From: Algoriphagus aestuarii
GTDB taxonomy: Bacteria; Bacteroidota; Bacteroidia; Cytophagales; Cyclobacteriaceae
Direction of reading: 5' to 3'
DNA length: 64,000 nt
Assembly (NCBI GenBank): GCA_017051695.1
Contig: JAFIDK010000005.1
Span: forward strand, 124,001-188,000
Part shown: positions 27,559 to 36,005 of the stretch, one piece after another
Layout: each line of letters opens with the position of its first letter
Position numbering within the stretch: position 1 is the stretch's first letter
Notes under the pieces: model-generated
Database searches by the model: none
Told to the model about the DNA's origin: nothing
The model's input: only the letters and a program-made list of their open reading frames with translations
Translations under genes and position numbers: made by a program

Positions 27559-28866
27559 TTACAAGAAAAAATAAATAGCCAATGCTAAAAATAAACTCCC
27601 AAAGACACATAGAACGAAGCAGTATTTAAGCATATTTTTAGCCCTAACACCTGTTATCGAAAGAAGTGGCAAAGCCCAAAAAGGCTGTAATAAATTGGTG
27701 ATTTGATCGCCATAAGAAAAAGCCATCACTAGCCTATTCAGAGGAATCCCCAGGGATTTGCCGGCAGTCAATAAAACCGGTCCTTGTACCGCCCATTGCC
27801 CCCCACCTGATGGCACCAAAAAATTCACGATTCCTGCTGAAACATACGAAATCAATGGAAGGGTTCTTTGATTTGAATAGGAAACCAAAAGGTCCGAAAA
27901 CTGAATCAATAGTCCTGACTGGGTCATTAAACCCAATATTCCAGCATAAAATGGAAACTGGATAAAAATATCAACGGAAGTTTTTAATCCGGCACTTACT
28001 GCTTTCGAAAACTTTGAAAATGACTTATAAACCGCCATCGTCAGTCCAAAAAGTGCAAAATTCACCACATTCAAATTCACTGAAGAATTATCTGGCACAG
28101 ATTCGGAGAAATAGTTAATCGTTAAAATCAGAAGAATACCCAATCCAACAAGACCACATAATTGAAAACTCTTTCCGGGATTTATTGCATTCAGGCTAAT
28201 GGGTTTAATTGTCTGTTCTGATTGTTTTACGTATTTCTCACAAAACAACAGCCCTGCCAATAAAACTCCTATCAATCCTCCGGTCATCCCCAAGTTAAAA
28301 TTCTCTAGAATCGTCTCCTCAATAGGTATTATACCAATTTGATCCTTTAAAAAATGCCCTGATTCTGCAACTTTCAATGGGGCTGAACCAGATAAGCCTC
28401 CATGCCAAACTGCCATTCCTAAATATCCAGCAGAAGCCAAAAGAGCATAATTGGGTTGATTGCCTTTTTCTTTCTGTGCCCTTCCAACAAATCTTGCCAT
28501 CAACGCACCTATAATTAAGCCAAATCCCCAATTCAACAAACCTGAAAACATCGTCACTATTCCTGTGAACATCAGAGCCTGAACCCCGTTTTTTGGAAAA
28601 TTTGCCACTTTTTTTAAAAAATCATGAACGGGTTTACAGGAAGCTAAAGCATATCCAAAGACCAGTATCATCATCATTTGCACTGTAAATCCGAGAAGAC
28701 CAAAAAATCCAAACTGCCAGAAGTTTAAAGCAGAAATCAGCTTTTCCTGAATCCCCATTCCCTGTGGTTCTTTCCTCATTAGGACCAAGACAAAACAAAA
28801 AAGAGTCAGCCCAATAACGAGCGAAAATGGCGAAGGAAATGCTATTTTAAATCTTTTGTCCGTCAA
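27559..28866 (-). CDS. Short-chain fatty acid transporter, AtoE family
   Basis: This 435-residue membrane protein has about 11-12 hydrophobic segments. The late motif FLVPSGGGQWAVQGPV, followed by FSYGDQITNLLQPFWALPLL, is characteristic of the AtoE/TIGR00366 family, and the early segment MMMILVFGYALASCKPV fits as well. AtoE of Escherichia coli imports short-chain fatty acids for the acetoacetate pathway; no ato genes lie nearby, so the substrate is inferred only. The likely start is the TTG at 28866: no ATG is available upstream, and the N-terminal length matches the family. It diverges from the 7TM kinase gene, whose likely start is also TTG, 91 bases away. Confidence 0.88.
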   Translation of the reverse strand: MTDKRFKIAFPSPFSLVIGLTLFCFVLVLMRKEPQGMGIQEKLISALNFWQFGFFGLLGFTVQMMMILVFGYALASCKPVHDFLKKVANFPKNGVQALMFTGIVTMFSGLLNWGFGLIIGALMARFVGRAQKEKGNQPNYALLASAGYLGMAVWHGGLSGSAPLKVAESGHFLKDQIGIIPIEETILENFNLGMTGGLIGVLLAGLLFCEKYVKQSEQTIKPISLNAINPGKSFQLCGLVGLGILLILTINYFSESVPDNSSVNLNVVNFALFGLTMAVYKSFSKFSKAVSAGLKTSVDIFIQFPFYAGILGLMTQSGLLIQFSDLLVSYSNQRTLPLISYVSAGIVNFLVPSGGGQWAVQGPVLLTAGKSLGIPLNRLVMAFSYGDQITNLLQPFWALPLLSITGVRAKNMLKYCFVLCVFGSLFLALAIYFFL

Positions 28867-28957
28867 TTTTAGGATTTCTTTTTTAGTTTTAATTTTTAAA
28901 GTAATATTATTCGATCAACAGAGAAATCTCGCCTTTTTTCACCCAATCAAACCTATT

Positions 28958-30730
28958 TTGGAATTTATATTAAATCCATATTCTTCCATTCTTCTCATTT
29001 CAGGTTTATTGGTCGGTGGTCTATCTACCTTCATAGCACTTAGATTGGGAGATTCTACTAGATGGATTGCTCTCACCATGCTTTGCGTATCCATTTGGGG
29101 AATATTTTATGGTTTAGAATTAACTTCCAGTACAAAAGAGATGATGCTCTTTTTTGTCAAAATTGAATACATCGGAATCCTCCTCACTCCTGCCTTTTGG
29201 TTGATTTTCTGTTTGAAATATACAGGTCTTAAGCCAAAAAAATTAAATCTGACCTTCCTTTTACTTGGAGTAATACCTGTTTTATCCTACCTGATTTTAT
29301 TGACAAATGATTCCCATCATTTTCATTATGCCAGCACTTCAGTCATCAATACGATGGGGTTTCCCACCCTCAAAATAGAAATTGGTCCTTGGTATCTTGT
29401 CAATATTGTCTATTCCTATAGCACGTTTCTTATTGGCTTAGTCCTTTTAGGAAAAAGGTTTAAATCTGCGGATCCACTTTACAAGAAGCAAACCCTTTTT
29501 CTTTTTTTAGCTGGGATAATTCCCATTTTGATAAATGCGCTTTATCAGTTGGGTTTATTTAATGGGCTCTCAGCAATTGATTTTACGCCTTTTGCATTCT
29601 TATTTACTTATCTCCTATTGGCTTTTGCCATCATCAGATATAGTTTATTCAGCATCAAACCGATCGCAAAGGATATAATTATCGAAACTATTACCAGGGG
29701 AGTTTTGGTCGTGGACCACCGGATGAATATTTTGGATTACAATGCAGCATTTTTGAACTTTTTCATTCAACCAAAGTCAGTTCAGATTGGCAAAAACTTA
29801 GTTTCACTTTTTCAAGGATTTCCTGAAATCATAATCCTGGTTCAATCTAAAGCCCACCAAACAATTGAAGTTCAAGATAATATAGATGGGAATAGGAAAA
29901 TCATTCGGATTGAGGCAATTCCCATTTTGGACCCTGAGTCGTTATTAAGCGGATCGGTACTTTTATTCGAGGACATCAGTGAAGAGATTCTAAATAAAGA
30001 AACATTAGAAAAGCAAACTGAGGAATTAAAGCAGTTAAATGATCTCAAGGACAAATATTTCAGCATCATTTCCCATGACCTTAAAGGTCCGATTTTCGGT
30101 GTAAAAGAACTCATTCATTTGACTCAATCCGGCTTGATTTCGCAGGAAGAGTTTATGGAAATGATGCCCGAAATTTCCAAAAACATGGAAAACGTTGCTA
30201 TACTTTTGGAAAATCTCCTTGCCTGGACCAGCTCACAACTTCGGGGAGAATTTGTTCAAAAAACCACTTTTGATATCATCTCACTGATCAATCAGCAAAA
30301 AAGTTTACTGGAACGAATTACCCATGAAAAGAAGCTTAAAATTCAGGTAGAAGACAGTTCAGAAAAATTTGTTTATGCAGACCGAAACATGGTGGAACTG
30401 GTAATCAGAAACCTGCTCAGCAATGCCATTAAATTCTCAGTGTTTCAAGGAGTTATTAACATTACTGTTTCTGAGGAAAAAGAAAACGTCAAAATCTGTA
30501 TAGAGGATAATGGAGCTGGAATATCTGAAGAGAATCTTGAAAAGTTAAAAAACGGAATTTCTTTTACGACTAAAGGTAAGCATAACGAATCCGGAACGGG
30601 TCTTGGTTTAATATTGGTGCAGGATTACCTCCAAAAAAACAATGCCACTTTAGAAGTGGAATCTGAGATCAATAAAGGTTCTAAATTCTGTGTTTTTATA
30701 CCTAAAGCAACTTCAGGTAAGACTGATTAA
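28958..30730 (+). CDS. Membrane histidine kinase with N-terminal 7TM sensor and PAS domain
   Basis: From the TTG at 28958 the 590-residue protein reads MEFILNPYSSILLISGLL, the usual opening of the 7TM histidine-kinase sensor family. Seven hydrophobic helices cover ~8-215. A PAS module (GVLVVDHRMNILDYN) follows, then a HisKA domain with the H-box FSIISHDLKGPIFG and an HATPase_c domain (IRNLLSNAIKFS, EDNGAGIS, GTGLGLILVQDYL). The frame remains open back to a TTG at 28856, which would overlap the divergent transporter gene and add residues not expected in the family. No response regulator is adjacent. The 3' end overlaps the convergent acyl-CoA reductase gene by 18 bases. Confidence 0.85.
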   Translation: MEFILNPYSSILLISGLLVGGLSTFIALRLGDSTRWIALTMLCVSIWGIFYGLELTSSTKEMMLFFVKIEYIGILLTPAFWLIFCLKYTGLKPKKLNLTFLLLGVIPVLSYLILLTNDSHHFHYASTSVINTMGFPTLKIEIGPWYLVNIVYSYSTFLIGLVLLGKRFKSADPLYKKQTLFLFLAGIIPILINALYQLGLFNGLSAIDFTPFAFLFTYLLLAFAIIRYSLFSIKPIAKDIIIETITRGVLVVDHRMNILDYNAAFLNFFIQPKSVQIGKNLVSLFQGFPEIIILVQSKAHQTIEVQDNIDGNRKIIRIEAIPILDPESLLSGSVLLFEDISEEILNKETLEKQTEELKQLNDLKDKYFSIISHDLKGPIFGVKELIHLTQSGLISQEEFMEMMPEISKNMENVAILLENLLAWTSSQLRGEFVQKTTFDIISLINQQKSLLERITHEKKLKIQVEDSSEKFVYADRNMVELVIRNLLSNAIKFSVFQGVINITVSEEKENVKICIEDNGAGISEENLEKLKNGISFTTKGKHNESGTGLGLILVQDYLQKNNATLEVESEINKGSKFCVFIPKATSGKTD

Positions 30731-31729
30731 AAACTGAAGTGTATCAACTTCATCCGCATAATCCCATGGCATTGGGTTTTGGGCATTCCCAAAAGGGATG
30801 GCCCCCTGAATAGCTTCAGGATTCCCTACTAGACATTGAATTTTTTCCTTTAAAGACTCTAAGGTCTCAAAAAGAGCCTCCTCAGATTCATAAAGCTCGA
30901 AATACAATACAGATATTGGAGAAACCAATTCATTTGATTCTTTTACCAATAGAAAGCCATTATCCAAGTGCTTCTCATTATTCACCAAATAAATGGATTT
31001 ATTGTAATCGTAATTATTGTGGTATTTATGATGGTTTCCTACAAAGGAAAACTCCTCCAGGTTATCCAGTAATTGCTGGAGTTGATTTTCTGATTTTAAG
31101 TAAACCTTGGATACATTTCTACACCCTAGACCAAAGTATTTAAAAATGTCTTTTCCCAGATTCTTTAAATCTTCAGAGGACTCATTCCCGGTCAAAACTG
31201 CAACAGAAGTTCTGTTTTGACGGATAATGCTGGGGTATTTACCGAAATAGTAATTGAAATACCTCGCTGAATTATCACTTCCAGTAGCGATGTAGGCATC
31301 TTTTCCTTTCAGCATTTCTTCTATTGAGATCAAATCAGAGAATTTCGGATTGATTTCTATTAGCTGATTAATCATCCAAGACATCAATACCGTATCAGAT
31401 GAACTCAATTTGACGCAGGCTTTATTCCCACTAATCAATACCGTCAATAGATCATGAAATCCAACTGCTGGAATATTTCCTGCCATTAAAACCCCTACAG
31501 ACTTAGGAGTGACTTTATCAGAAATCTCATACGCCTGGATCCATTTATTCAAATTCTCCTCTTGAAGAAAAAGAACGACTCCTTCCAAAGCGGAGATAAT
31601 GTATTCTTCAGTAAACCAATTGTTGCCATTTTGAACCCTCCAAAAAAGTTCTTCTTTGGTTTCAGCATCTATTTCTTGGATAACTTTTCCTAATTTGACA
31701 AAGGCGGCAATTCTTTGGGATAAAATCAT
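30713..31729 (-). CDS. LuxC-like acyl-CoA reductase
   Basis: This 338-residue protein (ATG at 31729; an in-frame TTG at 31750 is less likely) belongs to the aldehyde-dehydrogenase superfamily branch that includes LuxC. Visible features are the nucleotide-binding PKSVGVLMAGNIPAVGFHD, KACVKLSSSD, and the probable catalytic Cys in YFGLGCRNVSKVYL. LuxC reduces acyl groups to aldehydes for bioluminescence; no luxA, luxB, luxD or luxE gene is present here, so a role in acyl-CoA or fatty aldehyde metabolism is more likely. It diverges from a ferredoxin gene that could provide electrons or simply share regulation. Confidence 0.87.
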   Translation of the reverse strand: MILSQRIAAFVKLGKVIQEIDAETKEELFWRVQNGNNWFTEEYIISALEGVVLFLQEENLNKWIQAYEISDKVTPKSVGVLMAGNIPAVGFHDLLTVLISGNKACVKLSSSDTVLMSWMINQLIEINPKFSDLISIEEMLKGKDAYIATGSDNSARYFNYYFGKYPSIIRQNRTSVAVLTGNESSEDLKNLGKDIFKYFGLGCRNVSKVYLKSENQLQQLLDNLEEFSFVGNHHKYHNNYDYNKSIYLVNNEKHLDNGFLLVKESNELVSPISVLYFELYESEEALFETLESLKEKIQCLVGNPEAIQGAIPFGNAQNPMPWDYADEVDTLQFLISLT

Positions 31730-31818
31730 AATCTTAAATTGGAGGTGCAAATTTACCTTTTTTAATAGGAAGGATCAGGAAAGAATTCATTAAAATTAAA
31801 TACCATGTCATTTTTTTA

Positions 31819-31849
31819 TTGTCTCTTCCCCTTAGGCTTGTTACTTTTG
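31819..31849 (+). promoter_or_regulatory. Promoter of the ferredoxin gene
   Basis: TTG (31819-31821), 20 bases, TACTTTTG (31842-31849) is a full match to the Bacteroidota consensus. The ferredoxin ATG lies 18 bases downstream. Confidence 0.6.
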
Positions 31850-31867
31850 GATTTAAATAATTGAGTT

Positions 31868-32215
31868 ATGGCAATAATGATAACCGACGAATGCATCAAC
31901 TGTGGTGCATGTGAGCCAGAATGTCCAAACACTGCCATCTATGAAGGCGGAGTAGAATGGACTTGGGCTGGAGGAACGACACTTAAGGAAGTTACCCTTG
32001 AGGATGGTACTGTTGTGGATGCAAATGAAAAGCAAGAACCGGTTTCTGATGAGTTTTACTACATCGTTACCGATAAATGTACAGAATGTAACGGCTTTCA
32101 CGAAGAACCTCAATGCGCTGCAGTTTGTCCTGTGGATTGTTGTGTTGATGATCCCGACCATCCAGAGTCAGAAGAGGAATTATTGGCGAAGAAAGCCTAT
32201 ATGCACGGAGAATAA
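31868..32215 (+). CDS. 2[4Fe-4S] ferredoxin (YfhL-like)
   Basis: This 115-residue acidic protein has two cluster-binding motifs: [12 protein letters not shown] at the N-terminus and [18 protein letters not shown] near residue 75. The second has the lengthened Cys-x8-Cys spacing typical of YfhL/FdxA-type bacterial ferredoxins. About 45 residues without Cys separate the two. It is a soluble electron carrier whose partner is unknown; the divergent acyl-CoA reductase is the obvious candidate by position. A clear promoter lies directly upstream. Confidence 0.93.
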   Translation: MAIMITDECINCGACEPECPNTAIYEGGVEWTWAGGTTLKEVTLEDGTVVDANEKQEPVSDEFYYIVTDKCTECNGFHEEPQCAAVCPVDCCVDDPDHPESEEELLAKKAYMHGE

Positions 32216-32310
32216 GGTTTTTAATCAACTAGACAAAGGTGATTTGACCACTGATTTTTAATATTTTACATAAAATTTTAAGGTCTTTATCGAAAAAAGT
32301 CCAAAATTGC

Positions 32311-32343
32311 TTTGAAATCTAGGACTGAATTACCTTATCTTAG
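32311..32343 (+). promoter_or_regulatory. Promoter candidate for the PUR-type protein gene
   Basis: TTTG (32311-32314), 21 bases, TATCTTAG (32336-32343), with one mismatch to TAnnTTTG. The GTG start lies 41 bases downstream. Confidence 0.4.
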
Positions 32344-32384
32344 GTTGTATTTTAACTATATCAAAAATTAATAACAAAAGAACT

Positions 32385-32708
32385 GTGGAAGATCAAAGAG
32401 GTTACGACAGGGAAGAAATCTTTTCGAAAAAAGTGAAGGCAGGAAAGAGAACCTACTTTTTCGATATTAAATCAACCCGAGCTAACGATTATTATTTAAC
32501 CATTACAGAAAGTAAAAGAAGAGTCAATGGGGATTCTTTTTCCTATGAAAAACACAAGATATTCCTTTATAAGGAAGATTTCTTCAAATTTGTAGAGGCT
32601 CTAAATGAAACAGTAGATCATGTAAAAAATGAACTACTTCCAGATGTTGACTTTGATCAATACGAGCAAGAAGAAGAGGAATCTTCCAATGAGTTAAAAT
32701 GGGAATAG
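32385..32708 (+). CDS. PUR family DNA/RNA-binding protein (DUF3276)
   Basis: This 107-residue protein begins at a GTG (MEDQRGYDREEIFSKKVKAG). It matches the DUF3276 family by RTYFFDIKSTRANDYYLTITESKRR and HKIFLYKEDFFKFVEALN, a single PUR repeat like that of eukaryotic Pur-alpha and the Borrelia homologue. PUR repeats bind single-stranded purine-rich nucleic acids as dimers. It has an acidic C-terminal tail (EQEEEESSNE). Its target in Bacteroidota is unknown to me. The gene is monocistronic, with a promoter-like element and a GAAA-loop terminator. Confidence 0.88.
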   Translation: MEDQRGYDREEIFSKKVKAGKRTYFFDIKSTRANDYYLTITESKRRVNGDSFSYEKHKIFLYKEDFFKFVEALNETVDHVKNELLPDVDFDQYEQEEEESSNELKWE

Positions 32709-32755
32709 ATCCTTTTTCGGAAAATTATTTTCGAATGTTAGAAATAGTATATTAG

Positions 32756-32782
32756 AGGAGGCAGAAATGCCTCCTTTTATTT
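32756..32782 (+). terminator. Rho-independent terminator with GAAA tetraloop
   Basis: The stem AGGAGGCA / TGCCTCCT (32756-32775) with a GAAA loop is followed by TTTATTTT. It ends transcripts of the PUR-type gene and stands only seven bases before the ATG of the next gene. Confidence 0.85.
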
Positions 32783-32789
32783 TCTACCT

Positions 32790-33875
32790 ATGCAGCGTTT
32801 TTTCATATACCTCATTCTTATTATCGGAGGCTTCCTCCTATTTGGCTGGTATTTTTCAAACATTACCCTCTATTTGATTATTTCTTTGATCATGGCCGCT
32901 CTATTGCGCCCCATGACTAACCATTTAAATGATTTCCATTTATTAGGTCAGCATATACCTAGATGGTTAGCGATCATTATTTCATACTCATCTATCGTAT
33001 TAATCTTAATTTTATTAAGCCTCTTGTTTTTTCCACTTATCAATAACCAGATAGTTATTTTAAGTGAATTGGATTTGGACACAATCTATCAGGAAGTTCA
33101 TGCCCCTATTTCCAAAGTGGAAAATTTCCTTTTCCGCTACCAGCTTTTGGACAATCAACCCGGATATTTATTTGAGGAAATCAAAGCTCAGCTAATTTCA
33201 GCTATAAAAAGTATAGATATAGGAACAATTATTTCCAATGTTTTAAATACGACAAGCAGTGTTTTCATTGGACTTTTGGCAGTGTTGTTTATTTCCTTTT
33301 TCCTTCTATTGGAAAATGGCTTGCTAAGAAGAAATTTGCTCAACCTTATCCCAAACCCCTATTTTGAGCTTTCTGTGGCGACTTTTACAAAAGTAGAAAA
33401 ACTGCTTTCCAATTACCTTTCGGGATTATTACTCCAAATGTTGGCCATTTTCTCAATAGCCAGTTTTGGCTTAACAATTGTCGGGGTAGATTATGCTTTG
33501 ACAATCGCTTTGTTTGCGGCAGTAGCTAACCTTATTCCCTATGCCGGCCCTATATTGGGGGCATCTTTTGGAATTATAGTGGGTATTTCAACCGGCAACT
33601 TTGTGGAAACCCAAGATCTAAATTATTTCTTGATAAAAATTCTGACCGTATTTGCAGCTGTTCAAATCACTGACAATATTTTCCTGCAACCGATGATTTT
33701 TTCTAAATCTGTAAAAGCACATCCCCTTGAAATTTTTGTTGTTATCTTTGCAGGTGCAAAAATCGCCGGGGTAACTGGGATGATCTTTGCGATACCGGTT
33801 TATACTATTTTCAGAGTTTCTATAATGGAATTCTATCAAGGGTATAAATCCTACAGAATCTTTAAAATTAAATAA
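32790..33875 (+). CDS. AI-2E family transporter (PerM-like), second copy
   Basis: This 361-residue membrane protein has two N-terminal hairpins (FIYLILIIGGFLLFGWYF; IILIL-rich segment ~70-90) and the family's C-terminal block (FAAVANLIPYAGPILGASFG; QITDNIFLQPMIFSKSVKAHPLEIFVV; VTGMIFAIPVYTIFRV). It is distant from the family member at 19.9 kb, so it is not a recent duplicate. The substrate is unknown. It is followed after seven bases by ychF, so the two are probably co-transcribed. Its ATG comes directly after a terminator, so its promoter must overlap the upstream terminator or gene, or it depends on read-through. Confidence 0.9.
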   Translation: MQRFFIYLILIIGGFLLFGWYFSNITLYLIISLIMAALLRPMTNHLNDFHLLGQHIPRWLAIIISYSSIVLILILLSLLFFPLINNQIVILSELDLDTIYQEVHAPISKVENFLFRYQLLDNQPGYLFEEIKAQLISAIKSIDIGTIISNVLNTTSSVFIGLLAVLFISFFLLLENGLLRRNLLNLIPNPYFELSVATFTKVEKLLSNYLSGLLLQMLAIFSIASFGLTIVGVDYALTIALFAAVANLIPYAGPILGASFGIIVGISTGNFVETQDLNYFLIKILTVFAAVQITDNIFLQPMIFSKSVKAHPLEIFVVIFAGAKIAGVTGMIFAIPVYTIFRVSIMEFYQGYKSYRIFKIK

Positions 33876-33882
33876 CATATTA

Positions 33883-34980
33883 ATGGCCTTACAGTGTGGC
33901 ATCGTAGGACTTCCAAATGTTGGGAAATCCACTTTATTTAATGCTCTTTCCAGTGCAAAAGCAGAAGCTGCAAATTTCCCTTTTTGTACTATTGAACCCA
34001 ACGTCGGAGTAGTTACCGTACCTGATAAAAGACTTCAGATCCTAGAGCAGCTGGTATCACCTCAGCGAGTACTTCCCACTGTTATCGAATTTGTTGATAT
34101 CGCAGGCTTGGTAAAAGGTGCCAGTAAAGGTGAAGGTCTGGGGAACAAATTCTTGGCAAATATCAGAGAAGTAGATGCCGTAATCCACGTGATCAGATGT
34201 TTTGAAGATGAAAACATTGTTCATGTAGCAGGAAGTGTTGATCCGATTTTCGATAAAGAAGTCATTGACACAGAACTTCAGTTGAAGGATTTGGAATCTG
34301 TAGATAAAAAAATCCAGAAAACGGAAAAAATAGCAAAATCCGGAGATGCAAAAGCCAGAAAAGAACTGGAGACCTTACTTCTTTTTAAAGATGCTCTTAC
34401 TTCGGGAAAGAATGCCAGATCGGTAGATGTGGAAAAAGAAGATTTAGAAGCAGTAAGAGATTTACATCTTTTAACAATCAAACCAGTACTCTATGTAGCC
34501 AATGTAGATGAAGGAAGCATCCAAGACGGGAATAAATACGTAGATCAACTCAGAGAGAAGGTCAAAGAAGAAAATGCTGACGTCATTGTACTCTGTGCAG
34601 CCATTGAATCCCAAATCGCAGAATTTGAAGATTTAGACGAAAAAGAACTGTTTTTGGGTGAATATGGTTTAGAAGAAAGTGGCCTTAATAAACTAATCAG
34701 TGCAGCTTATTCGTTATTGGACTTGATAACCTATTTCACAGCTGGAGTTCAGGAAGTAAGAGCTTGGACGATAAAAAAAGGTTGGAAAGCCCCTCAAGCA
34801 GCAGGAGTAATCCACACAGATTTTGAAAGAGGGTTTATCAAAGCCGAAGTAATAAAACTTGCTGATTATCAACAATTCAGAACTGAGGCAGGTTGTCGTG
34901 AGAATGGAAAAATTTCCATTGAAGGCAAAGAATACGTAGTGAAAGATGGTGATATCATGCATTTTAGATTTAATGTTTAA
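33883..34980 (+). CDS. ychF: Redox-regulated ribosome-associated ATPase YchF
   Basis: YchF (Ola1) is a conserved Obg-family P-loop protein that hydrolyses ATP and not GTP, and is linked to ribosomes and oxidative stress. The 365-residue protein has G1 [14 protein letters not shown], the G3 region [19 protein letters not shown], and NVDE in place of the NKxD guanine-specificity motif, as expected for ATP preference. The C-terminus is a TGS domain ([25 protein letters not shown]). Length and motifs are standard. It precedes the Cas6-like gene by 92 bases. Confidence 0.97.
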   Translation: MALQCGIVGLPNVGKSTLFNALSSAKAEAANFPFCTIEPNVGVVTVPDKRLQILEQLVSPQRVLPTVIEFVDIAGLVKGASKGEGLGNKFLANIREVDAVIHVIRCFEDENIVHVAGSVDPIFDKEVIDTELQLKDLESVDKKIQKTEKIAKSGDAKARKELETLLLFKDALTSGKNARSVDVEKEDLEAVRDLHLLTIKPVLYVANVDEGSIQDGNKYVDQLREKVKEENADVIVLCAAIESQIAEFEDLDEKELFLGEYGLEESGLNKLISAAYSLLDLITYFTAGVQEVRAWTIKKGWKAPQAAGVIHTDFERGFIKAEVIKLADYQQFRTEAGCRENGKISIEGKEYVVKDGDIMHFRFNV

Positions 34981-35000
34981 CATTTTCTTGAAAAAAAATG

Positions 35001-35008
35001 TAATTTTG
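35001..35008 (+). promoter_or_regulatory. -7 box candidate of the Cas6-like gene
   Basis: TAATTTTG matches TAnnTTTG exactly; TTTA 21 bases upstream is a weak -33. It would give a leader of about 55-60 bases before the GTG at 35073, so the gene may be transcribed independently of ychF. Confidence 0.45.
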
Positions 35009-35072
35009 CCTCTTAATCACCTATTTAATAATTTTAATTTATCTATTTTCTCAATCTTATTTTTAAATCACC

Positions 35073-35963
35073 GTGAGAGTTAGACTTATATTTTCCCTAA
35101 AAAACAAAGGCTCTTATTTGCCTTTCCATCATCAGTATATCCTTGCACAATTCCTGAAGGGATTGATCGTAAAAGGTGGACGAGAAGAATTCTACAATTA
35201 TAATTTCTTCAATTTTTCTGGCCTAAAAGGTCAGACAAAAGTAAGTAGAAGTGGATTGCATTATTATTCCAGTCTGGTCACCTTGGTACTTTCTTCCCAA
35301 AGTGAAGACTTCATGGATTATTTGCTTGAGCAGGTTTTCGCTACTCCGAAAGTGGAGCTAGGTAATCTTATTTTGGTTCCTGAGTATACAGAAATCGAAG
35401 TTGAGCCAGTATTAGAAACATCAAACAAATTCGTTTGTATTTCTCCTCTGGTATTGATCATTCCAGCTTTTAATGAAGAAGCTGGTAAAAGGTTCATCAG
35501 CCCGGATAGCGATGAGTTTTCTGACTTGCTTTATGAATCAACGCTGACAAGGATGGAAAGATCAGGCTGGTATACTCCAGAGCAAATGGAATCTTTCTTT
35601 AAATTTCAGGTTGTTCCAGATATGGTTTATGTAAATAAACTAAAAGAGCAACAAAAGAAGTTTGCCAGAATCTATGCAGTATACGACATGGATGTTAAAT
35701 ATGAAGTAAGAGGTTATACATTACCATTTACTCTATATGCTGCTCCTGAAGTTCAAGATTTCGTATTCAAGTGCGGTCTTGGTGCATTTACCCATAAAGG
35801 ATTCGGTATGCTGGATCTTGCAACACATCCTCCAGGAGCAAGAACTAAAACTTACAAATTCAAAAGAGAAGGATTTGTACCTTATAAGCCAAATGAGCGA
35901 GTAAGACAGAATGTTGCTCCAGTAGATTCGGAAAGTGAAGAAAACACCGAAACAGAAGACTAA
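35073..35963 (+). CDS. Stand-alone Cas6-family RNA-binding protein, probably lacking the usual active site
   Basis: The 296-residue product starts at GTG and has the Cas6 RAMP layout. A first strand MRVRLIFSL is followed by LPFHHQYILAQFLKGLI (compare the Cas6 'PYNHQYYLQ' helix). The blocks FNFSGLKGQ and VELGNLILVPEYTEIEVE come next, and the C-terminal glycine-rich loop GLGAFTHKGFGML is at residues 235-247. Against Pyrococcus furiosus Cas6 as I remember it, the catalytic Tyr31 and His46 positions fall at Lys29 and Asn44. No His lies between residues 21 and 62. About 45 extra C-terminal residues end in an acidic tail. No other cas gene or repeat array is present in the window. A domesticated RNA-binding role is inference. 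Confidence 0.85.
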   Translation: MRVRLIFSLKNKGSYLPFHHQYILAQFLKGLIVKGGREEFYNYNFFNFSGLKGQTKVSRSGLHYYSSLVTLVLSSQSEDFMDYLLEQVFATPKVELGNLILVPEYTEIEVEPVLETSNKFVCISPLVLIIPAFNEEAGKRFISPDSDEFSDLLYESTLTRMERSGWYTPEQMESFFKFQVVPDMVYVNKLKEQQKKFARIYAVYDMDVKYEVRGYTLPFTLYAAPEVQDFVFKCGLGAFTHKGFGMLDLATHPPGARTKTYKFKREGFVPYKPNERVRQNVAPVDSESEENTETED

Positions 35964-35970
35964 TCTATCT

Positions 35971-36005
35971 AATCCCCTTATTCACATAAGGGGATTTTTC
36001 TTTTT
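35971..36005 (+). terminator. Rho-independent terminator of the Cas6-like gene
   Basis: A 10-bp perfect stem (AATCCCCTTA / TAAGGGGATT, 35971-35996) with a six-base loop is followed by TTTCTTTTT. It begins seven bases after the stop and also separates the gene from the convergent plug gene. Confidence 0.9.

Noticed and set aside
30713-31729. A bioluminescence (lux) operon
   Set aside because: Only a LuxC-like reductase is present. No luciferase subunits, transferase or synthetase genes flank it.
19923-33875. A quorum-sensing system based on the two AI-2E family proteins
   Set aside because: No luxS, lsr genes or autoinducer regulators are present, and most members of this permease family have no shown link to autoinducer-2.
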